Below are positions 57,401-64,000 of a stretch of 64,000 nucleotides of DNA, in pieces. The stretch is from positions 13,487,371 to 13,551,370 of the forward strand of contig OW121743.1 of assembly GCA_933228675.1 (NCBI GenBank), given 5' to 3'. The notes below the pieces were generated by a model. That model saw only the letters and a program-made list of their open reading frames with translations. It did no database searches and was not told where the DNA came from. A program made the translations under genes and the position numbers. How positions within the stretch are numbered: position 1 is the first letter of the stretch; each line of letters opens with the position of its first letter. The DNA comes from Stomorhina lunata (taxonomy: Eukaryota > Arthropoda > Insecta > Diptera > Rhiniidae).

Positions 57401-57670
57401 CGTAAGACGTGGCCAGGAAGTAACACACATTAAAATACAAAATAATGGTGATTTTTTCGATCTCTATGGCGGTGAGTTCTGAAAAATATTTTAATTAAAA
57501 GTTCTTAATTTTATTGAAATTCTTTTTATCTAACAAATTTTAGGTGAAAAATTCGCTACCTTACCTGAATTGGTACAATATTATATGGAAAATGGTGAAT
57601 TGAAAGAGAAAAATGGACAAGTTATAGAACTGAAACAACCTCTAATATGTGCCGAACCGACAACAGAAAG
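45411..57670 (+). CDS. csw: Corkscrew (SHP2-type tyrosine phosphatase), first three coding exons
   Basis: Csw is the cytoplasmic SH2-domain phosphatase that transmits receptor tyrosine kinase signals (Torso, Sevenless, EGFR) to Ras/MAPK. Exon 1 is 45411-45424 (ATGTCTTCGCGAAG, giving MSSR plus AG). Exon 2 is 57284-57471 and exon 3 is 57544-57670. Joining them across GT-AG introns gives [20 protein letters not shown] and on to CAEPTTE. Phases fit exactly (14, 202 and 329 nt cumulative). This is the whole N-terminal SH2 domain. Intron 1 is 11.86 kb and full of LINE debris. The next exon (expected WFHG start of the second SH2) is not found up to 64000, so intron 3 is at least 6.3 kb and the gene leaves the window. 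I link exon 1 by the SSRR start shared with SHP2 family proteins, its ideal splice donor and its phase. Confidence 0.88.
45425..46095. other. Start of csw intron 1, T-rich non-repeat DNA
   Basis: No gene. Long T runs (45840-45920) and simple sequence precede the first LINE fragment at about 46100. Confidence 0.5.
46100..46760 (+). mobile_element. RNase H-bearing LINE fragment in csw intron 1
   Basis: RNase H motifs read [15 protein letters not shown] and [18 protein letters not shown]; then the C-terminal block [42 protein letters not shown] and [11 protein letters not shown]. At 46701-46757 a 30-bp segment (ATGTCTTTTGAATCCATAAA...) is duplicated in tandem. Stops break the frame. Related pieces are at 48030-50390 and 60480-61025. 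Confidence 0.85.
46870..47990 (+). mobile_element. LINE fragment, same family as 9380-10180
   Basis: Broken frames give [16 protein letters not shown] and NISAEMLL (start of RT), [12 protein letters not shown] (about 47270), [18 protein letters not shown] (about 47400-47450) and [14 protein letters not shown] (about 47555). The stretch with AAAAATTATGCCTGGAGAAT (47433) recurs at about 47622, a tandem duplication of about 190 bp. The end, around 47890, reads [18 protein letters not shown]. Non-functional. Confidence 0.8.
48030..50390 (+). mobile_element. RNase H-bearing LINE fragments, interrupted by another LINE
   Basis: Pieces of RNase H ([14 protein letters not shown] at about 48090; [20 protein letters not shown] at about 48665-48730) lead to the [16 protein letters not shown] block ending at about 48870. 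The continuation [16 protein letters not shown] and [10 protein letters not shown] resumes at about 49762. The intervening DNA is a LINE in the opposite direction. The 3' part (50000-50390) is the family's T-rich untranslated end with ATGGACCCCAATTGTCTCCG. Confidence 0.75.
48872..49755 (-). mobile_element. LINE fragment nested in the previous element
   Basis: The minus strand reads from about 49670: [20 protein letters not shown] (RT box FADD), [22 protein letters not shown], then [32 protein letters not shown] and [12 protein letters not shown]. The 216-codon frame 48998-49648 is unbroken, so this is a fairly young insertion. ACATTA occurs at both borders (about 48863 and 49755) while the related uninterrupted sequence at 46556-46575 has it once-like (ACAGTAATGG). 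This suggests a short target duplication. Confidence 0.85.
50391..51500. other. Non-coding part of csw intron 1
   Basis: T/A-rich with (GTT)n around 51035-51050 and 51080-51095. It contains open frames on both strands with no homology. No gene supported; hidden alternative csw leader exons cannot be excluded. Confidence 0.4.
51600..53500 (+). mobile_element. Jockey-clade LINE, ORF2 from RT to 3' end
   Basis: Frameshifted pieces follow the Jockey order: [16 protein letters not shown] block (about 51765-51805), [28 protein letters not shown] (about 51940-51990), NLKRWI and the FVEFRDQ block, [12 protein letters not shown] (about 52326-52361), YANDSTIMA (52420-52450, RT box with Asp to Asn change), [26 protein letters not shown] (52781-52822), [16 protein letters not shown] and [12 protein letters not shown] cysteine-rich C-terminus ([11 protein letters not shown]) follows. 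It ends TTGTAAATGTTAGAGCTGTT then a CAA-rich tail. Decayed; a 107-bp MITE sits at 52198-52304. Confidence 0.9.
52198..52304. mobile_element. 107-bp hairpin MITE inside the Jockey element
   Basis: Terminal inverted repeats of 26 bp: GGGGTTACTCCGTATCTCGA at the left and its reverse complement (CGAGATACGGAGTAACCCC) at the right. Sequence between is AT-rich. The related Jockey copy at 56519-56540 reads straight through (AGAGGCCAGCGCTCAAAAC), showing the empty site. The duplicated target is at most CAG. No coding capacity. Confidence 0.8.
53501..54270 (+). repeat. Internally deleted Jockey unit with CAA-flanked short repeats
   Basis: At 53573-53930 a Jockey RT start ([18 protein letters not shown]) is fused directly to the C-terminal RPQLI and cysteine region, then the standard 3' end at about 53985-54015. 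A unit of about 90-125 bp with GGACAAAGTTCCTACGGTAG or close variants, TTTGTACCGGAAGG and CTCGGAATTCTA occurs at 53484, 54022 and (decayed) 54144, each bordered by ACAACAACAAC. An antisense copy lies at 56140-56260. It may be a SINE or part of the LINE tail. Confidence 0.6.
54271..55190. other. AT-rich part of csw intron 1 between inverted Jockey pieces
   Basis: At 54380-54480 there is a decayed 3' end of the RNase H-bearing LINE (TGCTTCCGAGTATAGG, then CACCCTATTTCTAACCTA). The rest is AT-rich without a gene. Confidence 0.45.
55191..55560 (-). mobile_element. Internally deleted Jockey unit, inverted copy
   Basis: Reverse complement of 53573-53930 with scattered changes: both run from CTACAACGGAC through GACCATTT and GGTTACAGAGGCTATACAG to CTTCCACATTTT and GTACTGCCAAAC. 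The two copies form a spaced inverted repeat about 1.3 kb apart. Confidence 0.7.
55561..56960 (+). mobile_element. Second Jockey copy, deleted and rearranged
   Basis: Contains [21 protein letters not shown] block (about 55950-55995), [20 protein letters not shown] (56033-56092) and [12 protein letters not shown]. An antisense CAA-flanked short repeat follows (56140-56260), then YRPVPLL and [37 protein letters not shown], and a jump to the C-terminal region ([14 protein letters not shown]) ending TTAGAGCTGTTACAACAACA at about 56928-56947. The open frame at 55541-55885 in front of it is unbroken for 114 codons but not recognised. Confidence 0.75.
57284..57670 (+). CDS. csw: csw exons 2 and 3: N-terminal SH2 domain
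   Basis: The domain starts WFHPTISG. Counting from the exon 1 Met, Arg32 in GSFLARLSS is the phosphotyrosine-binding arginine. Asp61 (NNGDFF) and Glu76 ([11 protein letters not shown]) sit at the same numbers as the residues that, in human SHP2, contact the phosphatase domain and keep it closed. The exon boundary inside LYGGEKF falls between the two glycines. The downstream donor GTAAGT at 57671 follows the AG of a split Arg codon, in keeping with an ER-W junction to the second SH2. Confidence 0.95.
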
Positions 57671-58035
57671 GTAAGTGGGCAGTTTAGTAAAGGAATGATG
57701 AAATTGAGGAAGCAAATTAATATAAACTCAGTTGAGTTGTTATTTGAAAGAATATACTATAAATAGTTTATGCAAATTTTTTTTTAGTAATACTAAAGTA
57801 AAAGTTTCATTATATCTAATAACTTTTAGTAGAAACAAAGGAATACTTGTTTAGTTAATTAAGTGCTATAATTCTAACTCCAAAGAATTCTTTGGTGCCA
57901 CTTTTAATTATACGTCTTTTCTTTGAATTTTACTTTTTTATTGTATTCTTTTAATCTTAATGAAAGTTTTTAATTGTTTTATTAAAAACAACTTTTCATT
58001 ATATTTCTATTGCATTTCATTTTCTATTAAATATT
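57671..58035. other. Start of csw intron 3
   Basis: Begins with the donor GTAAGT. AT-rich, nothing gene-like. Confidence 0.6.
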
Positions 58036-58802
58036 TATACCCTTCTCCACCATAGGTGGAAAGGGTATTATAAGTTTGTGCTGATGTTTGTAACGCATAG
58101 AAATATTTGTCTTAGACCCACCTTTTAGTCGATTTAGCGATGTCCGTCCGTCCGTCTGGCTGGCTGGACCCCCATGTAAACCTTGTAATCAAACTACAGG
58201 TCGCAATTCTAAAGATAATTTGATGAAATTTGGCACTGATAATTTTTTTGATAATGGGACCATGGCTATTGAAATTGGTCAAAATCGGTCCATTATTTAT
58301 GGTACCTCCCAGAGGTCCCACTTCCCGGAATTGCTATATTGGCCACAAATATCAATATTTTTTCATGAAATTTAGAACAAATACTGCTTTTGTAAACTTA
58401 AATCACTGTACCAAATTTCGTTGAAATCGGTCTACATTTGACCATAGCTCCCATACAAACTCTTCTTTAAAAACGCACTAAATGAGACAAAAAAATCACT
58501 AAAACGCTCGTAAATCTAAAGATAATGAAAATTTTGAGTTTATTTTTTGCATACATAATTTTTGTAACAACTGTAATCAATTTGCCCAATTTCGAGATAA
58601 TCGGTCCACATTTGACCCTAGCTCTCATATAAGTCCAAATGACGGAAACAGGTTGAATATATAAGTTTTGAGAAAATGTTTGTATGATGGCAAAATTTAG
58701 CAAATATTTGTCTTTATACAGAAAAAATAACACCTTTGACCTTAGTGGTGAAGGGTATCGTATGGTCGGCTTGACCGACTATAGCGCTTTCTTACTTGTT
58801 TT
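58036..58802 (+). repeat. ATACCCTTC-type interspersed fly repeat, copy B (complete)
   Basis: Full version of the repeat at 2571-3790. It starts TATACCCTTCTCCACCATAG followed by GTGGAAAGGGTAT (a hairpin) and ends GTGGTGAAGGGTATCG, GACCGACTATAGCG, TTACTTGTTTT. The ends ATACCCTTCTCCAC and GTGGTGAAGGGTAT are inverted with one mismatch. It is about 767 bp, non-coding, and in csw intron 3. It carries the uninterrupted CTGGACCC site used as insertion target in copy A. Confidence 0.85.
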
Positions 58803-60475
58803 TTCTAATGTTATATTAAATATTCATTTCAAGAGTTACAATGTTTTTAATTATTCCATTTGTAATTCTAACAATTAGAAATGTTAATAGAAATGCCAAC
58901 GTTTTTATTTATTTCTAAAATTGGAAACAATTTCTAATATTCATGCGAGAATTATAACTAACAATAGATTTGTAAATTGAATTATGAATATATCTTTTAA
59001 ATTATGTTGCTGCCCAATGCATACAGCCAAAGCTGTATGCATTGGTCTTATATTCTAAGAAATTAGATAAGTTTTTATCAAAAGTTTCGCTTTATTTTTA
59101 ATTTAGTCTTCATTTTTTAAAATTCAAAATCAATTATTTCAACTTTTTTTCTATAAAGACCTATTTTGTGTCATACAGTCTTTAAAAGCTAGTTCTATAT
59201 AAAAAAAACGAGATATTACTCATTGATATCGTTTTACATTTATATAATATAACTTTTTCCAAAGTTAAAATTTTTTGATTACAAACAAACTACTTTTTTT
59301 TAATGAATTTCTGGTAAAAATCTTTACATTCGTAGTACCATGGTAATACGAAGTACATGGCCTAGTCGGTTTATGAAAACCTTAATAATTTTTAGATTTA
59401 GAATTAGCAATAAAATGCTACTAAAATCAAAAAAGTGGACAGATTTTTTTTGTTTTAGATTTTCGTAACAAAAAATACTTTTGGTTCACAAATGTATCAA
59501 AAATAATATGCCATTCTAAAACGTAGGTTCTCATTTATATGTTAACATTTAACCGAATTATGAAAAATTGTGTATGAGGAATAATGGCAGGGGAATGGCG
59601 AATATTTACAAAATTCTTTTAAATTACAAAAAAAATCTTTGTGAATTGAAATCTATGCCCTTGCGGACTTTTCATAGTTTCCGGGACAAACTTTTTGCTT
59701 TGCCCATGCAAGAGAAAATGTAGATGAAAAATTCTGAACCCAAAAGAAAATAAAATTTGCTAAAACGGTTTATTTTTTTCTATTAAAATCAACAATTTAC
59801 TTAATGACTCTATCAAAAGTTATAGTGCACCATTTATAGAATCCTTAATTACTAACAATTTTGCAGATTGCAAGAAAAAGGAAGTAATTTAATATTATTT
59901 TTTACTTTGTACTTAGATATTTTATCAAAATTAATATATTATTTCGTATGATTTAAGTGAAAGTAGTGTTACGGATAACCAGGGGAATGACATTTGAACA
60001 CTTTGCTATTTTTTGAAGAACAAAGCAATTTAAAGAGAAATTAATGTAATATATCTAAAGGTCATATAAATCTTAACTGTTAATTAAATATTGAAGTGAA
60101 ATATATTTTATTTTTCCCTATTTTTATATAAAGGGAGAAAATTTTAGGGTATAATTCTGTGCTTTAATGCTAAAAGGGCCAATTCCAAAAAACATAGTTT
60201 TGAGAAAATTTGATTTAAAGTTTTTATTTTCCATATAAATTCATAGTGACATTGCCCAGAAAAAAAACCTTATAAATATGTTCTGAGATAAGTTAGAGCT
60301 AAGCTGTTGGAGCCAAATAAAAGAAGGGAATCTTATGCAATGATTAACTCAAAACATAAAAAAATTGACATTGGCTCTTTTAGCACTAAGCCACAGAATT
60401 AGAATCAACCATATACAGTTTCGAAATTAGTTTATAAGTTTGTTAAAACAATTTAATTATAAATAAATTAATAAA
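58803..60475. other. AT-rich part of csw intron 3
   Basis: No coding signal and no SH2 continuation. It includes the perfect hairpin at 59014-59045. Poly-A/T tracts are frequent. Confidence 0.5.
59014..59045. repeat. Perfect 14-bp hairpin with four-base loop
   Basis: CCAATGCATACAGC, loop CAAA, GCTGTATGCATTGG. The stem is perfect and contains ATGCAT. There is no run of T after it and no known element attached; it may be a footprint of a palindromic transposon. Confidence 0.8.
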
Positions 60476-60479
60476 AAAT

Positions 60480-61025
60480 GAGTACTAAAATTTTGTACGT
60501 AGCCAAGACTTGAGTCAATTTTGTACAAGCCAAGACTTGAGTCTAAAAGTGACAGACATAGCTCCCCCTATTTGCCTTTTCTATTTGTGAATCAAGTCTT
60601 CGTTCAGCAAGGAAACCACAAGGACATGCGAAAATATGCTTACCTGCAGAAGATGTATAGGTATTTTGACGGAACACTGTGCCTTAAATTTTAGGATAAA
60701 CAGGTGGGATGGTTGCATTCCGGACTTCTGCAAACTAAGTCTATGCTCCAAAATCAAAGGCTCAGACATGTAGACAGTAGATTCCATAATGAACTTTAGG
60801 ATCTGCAGCAGTGCAAACTGTACGATATTGTAGGGTTTATTACTGGACTCAGTTAGCTTCTATTCTTCTTCTTCTTCTTCCTCTTTCTATATTTTTCCGC
60901 ATATTCTCAATATCCTTCCGCTTCTATCTATCTTTGAAGGTCCCAATGGACCCCAAGGGCTTTCGAATGAAGCTGTCGTTTTGACACTACCTTTTAAGCC
61001 TAACCTTACCTATTATAAATCTTTA
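60480..61025 (+). mobile_element. RNase H-bearing LINE, 3' fragment with internal deletion
   Basis: Reads IAPPICLFYL, SSFSKETTRTCENMLTCRRC, then jumps to GILTEHCALNFRINRWDGCI and PDFCKLS. Compared with 46434-46718 about 75 bp between these blocks are missing. The 3' untranslated part (60838-61020), with TTCTTCTTCTTCTTCC and AATGGACCCCAAGGGC, matches 50010-50370. Confidence 0.75.
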
Positions 61026-61529
61026 AGGGCTCTTATTCTGGTTCTTGTATCAGGTCCTACTAAGTTTAACTTGAAGATGTTTTACACATTTTTTTTTTGG
61101 ATTTTTGTGGTTTACTGAAATATATGTTGTATTTAGGCAAATGTGGACCTTTGACCGATTTTACTAATACTAATTTTGTTTGTTTCTATGTGGTTTTTGT
61201 GAGCGGGGTTGTATGGAATCTATGGCTAAATGTTTACCGATTGTTGCATTATTTTATATAATGGCTAATGGTCTCAAAAGAGTTTTCCTTACTTAATTTG
61301 ATTGTCATATGTATTGTAATGATTTCTATGGGGTTGGGAGATATGGTCAAACATGGACCATAATATAATAACAAACTTTTTCAATAATTAAGGAATAGTT
61401 TTACAAAATTTAGCTACTTTTGTTTAGGCCCGTCTTCGAATTTGATAAGGTTCCAGAACATATATGTATATGTACTTAATGTGGTCTTAAGTCCTTTTCT
61501 TGGGAACTACAAACGGAATTAAGTTATTA
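61026..61529. other. Unremarkable AT-rich intron DNA
   Basis: No gene or clear repeat seen. Confidence 0.5.
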
Positions 61530-62060
61530 TCATTTATAATGCATTAGAATCAGTTATAATACATTGTAATGCGTTACAATATATTATACTTGCATTATAA
61601 TACGTTATAATTGTATTGTAAGGAATTATAATTGCATTATAATGCATTGTAATTGCATTAAAATGCAAAATATTTGCATTATAATGCGTTATAATTTCAT
61701 CAAAATGCATAATATTTGCATTATAATGCATTATAACTGCATTATAATGCATTACAATCCAATTATAGTCGCATTTTGATGCGATATAATATATTGTAAT
61801 TCAATTTAGTGCATTTTAATTGTATTTTAACACATTATAATCCCGTTATAATGCGTTAATATCGCAGTGTAATACATAATATAATGCATTATATTCTTAT
61901 TATTAATAATATAATGCATTATATTGTCATTATTTATAATTGCATTATATAACATAATCGCTTTATAATGCTTAATTATTCATTATAATTTGATTATAAT
62001 GAGTTGTAATAAGTTATAACCGCATTATAATGGGTTATATTTCAATATAATCGCATTATC
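61530..62060. repeat. TTATAATGCATTATAA satellite, first block
   Basis: Irregular units of 10-13 bp built from CATTATAATG, CATTATAATT and variants, many of them self-complementary (ATAATGCATTAT). The 72-codon frame on the reverse strand (HYNANIMHF-type) is an artefact of the repeat. Confidence 0.85.
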
Positions 62061-62760
62061 ATGCTGCTTTATACTAAAGTACATAAAGGCAAAACTTTGG
62101 TATCTCAAGTGAATATGATACCTCCCATAAAAGACAACTATGTTATATTGCAATTCTGGACTTTGGTTGCAGAAATTTAAACGAAGGGAGAAGAGTTCTC
62201 AAATAACCTGTCATCTGTGAGGCCTTCCATATATATATTTTTCTAATCACGCTTCCTTCAGATTTATTTTTTTTTTTTTTGCAATTTCACGACAATTCAC
62301 GCTATTATATAATTTATTTAGCTGCACTTTAAAATAATTTACAAATTGCTCGTCTTTATTATTGCAACTTTTTATTTCTCTCCAAAAAAAAAAAACTGTT
62401 AAATTCAATTTTTTACACCCACTTAATAAAATGAATAATTGTTTTTGATGTTGTATTTTTTTTGAGTTATAATAAATGAAACACGAAAAAAGTTATAAAG
62501 TATATTTAGAGTAGAATAAGTTCATTGAGTTCAACATGTATTGAATTTTAAACAAAGACAATTCAATTGCATAAAATCGAAATGAGACAAGCAGGCAGGC
62601 AGGCAGTCAGAAATTTTGTATTTTATGAGGACTTAAGGGAGGTGTAGCTGAAGTATATCGATGACCATGTAAAAGATTATGACTGAGGAAAAAGTATAAA
62701 GTGAACTTTTCACTTCAAAGTTCTTTTTTAGAACGTAAATTTAGTCAGAGGTAGAAATGG
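62061..62760. other. Spacer between the two satellite blocks
   Basis: AT-rich, with long T and A runs (62268-62281, 62384-62395) and a short CAGGCAGGCAGGCAG run at 62591-62605. No gene. Confidence 0.5.
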
Positions 62761-64000
62761 ATTGTTTTGGAGATGTATTTTAGTAATTGTAAGGAATTAT
62801 AATAAGATTATAATTTATAATGCAATTCAAATGTATTATAACGCATTGTAATGCGATTATAGCGCATTATAATACGATTTTAGCGCATTATAATGCGATA
62901 ATAACGCATTATAATGCGATTATAATGTGCATATAATGCATTTTAGCGTATTGTAATGCGATTATAATGTTTTATAACTCATTATAATGCGATTATTATG
63001 TATCATAATGCATTATAATGTGATTATAATGAATTTAACGCATTGTAATGCTATTCTGATGTATTATAACTCATTATAATACAATTAAAATGTTTTATAA
63101 TGCATTTTAACGCTATTATAATGCAATTAAAATGTATTATAATACCATTTTAATGCGATTATAATGTATAATAAGTCATCATAATGCGATTATAATGTAT
63201 TATAACGCATTATAATGCGATTATAATGCAATTATAACGTATTTTAACTTATTATAATGCTTTTGTGGTACATAACGAATTATAATTCAAATATAATGTA
63301 TTATAACGGATTATACTCTGATTATAATGTAATATAAACCATTATAATGTGATTATACTGTATTATAACTTGTTATAATGCGATAGTAATGTATTTTAAC
63401 GTATTAAAATGCGATTGTAATATACTTTAACTCATTATGTTATTATAATGTATTCTAAAGCATTATAATGCGGTTATAATGTTTAATAACGCATTATAAT
63501 TCTACTTAAATGTATTGTAACGCATTATAATGCGATGGTAATGTATTATAATGCGATGGTAATGTATTATAATGCGATGGTAATGTATTATAATGCGATG
63601 GTAATGTATTATAATGTGTTATAACACGTTATAATGTATTATTAATACTATGTATTTATAATACTATTTTTGTGATTTATAACTTATTATATTGCTGTTA
63701 TAATGTATTATAATACATTATAATGTATTACAATACATTATAAGGCGATTGTAATGTATAATAACGCATTATAATAAAGCTATAATGTATTATAATACAT
63801 TATAATAAGATTATAATGTATTATAACGCATTATAATGTATTATAAAGCATTATAATACGATTATATTGTATTATAAAGCATTATAATGCCACTATAATG
63901 TATTATAACACATTATAACTCGATTATAATGTATTTTAACGCATTGTAATGCAATTATAATGTATTACATCGCATTATAATGCGATTATAATGTATTATA
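62761..64000. repeat. TTATAATG satellite, second block (runs out of the window)
   Basis: About 1.2 kb of ATTATAATGCG, ATTATAATGT and ATTATAACGC units of 10-11 bp, with local higher-order copying: AATGCGATGGTAATGTATTA is repeated four times at about 63530-63615. TTATAA steps occur about once per helical turn. It is non-coding and lies in csw intron 3. Confidence 0.9.

Noticed and set aside
59860..59900. Possible further csw exon after TTTTGCAG at 59860-59867
   Set aside because: The sequence after the acceptor-like site does not encode the expected WFHG second SH2 start in any frame.
61534..61752. 72-codon reverse frame of HYNANIMHF-type repeats
   Set aside because: Translation of the TTATAATG satellite; the same repeat is stop-filled elsewhere.

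Overview
The window is nuclear DNA of a higher fly (Diptera, Brachycera). A calyptrate such as a blow fly or house fly relative is my inference. It is AT-rich, its genes have short GT-AG introns, and the translations resemble Drosophila proteins: V-ATPase subunit D, eIF3f, the tyrosine phosphatase Corkscrew and the long form of tRNase Z. Large parts are a transposon graveyard. There is no prokaryotic, CRISPR or operon structure.

Layout. 1-2250: mariner debris and three 5' exons of Vha36 on the minus strand, with the last coding exon not visible. 2570-14200: nested mobile elements, namely a fly-specific repeat interrupted by a giant foldback, LINE fragments of at least three families, a LINE-derived tandem array, Tc1/mariner copies and a MITE. 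15273-16028: a three-exon arylalkylamine N-acetyltransferase-like gene. 19391-23054: a 1197-residue protein with two CENP-B/Psq-type DNA-binding modules, eight 46-residue repeats and a His/Asp-rich tract. 23445-23660: a small COX14-like membrane protein. 25396-26380: eIF3f1.

26.7-41.6 kb: two paralogous genes for secreted Gly/Tyr/His-rich peptides (28.0-28.6 kb minus, 39.9-40.3 kb plus). They sit among very large minisatellites built on short palindromes (26.7-27.5, 29.1-31.1, 33.3-34.9 and 36.4-38.9 kb).

41.8-44.5 kb: tRNase Z on the minus strand, head-to-head with corkscrew (csw), which starts at 45411. Csw exon 1 encodes only the first four residues plus two bases. Exon 2 lies 11.86 kb away at 57284, and intron 1 is filled with Jockey-clade and RNase H-bearing LINE pieces. 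The two visible downstream exons encode the N-terminal SH2 domain, and the gene continues past the right edge. The last 2.5 kb hold an unusual TTATAATG satellite with about 10-11 bp spacing.

The genes do not form one pathway. They are housekeeping and signalling genes separated by repeats. The most unusual items are the double CENP-B-like protein, the palindromic minisatellites around the paired peptide genes, and several nested insertions whose empty sites can be read elsewhere in the same window.
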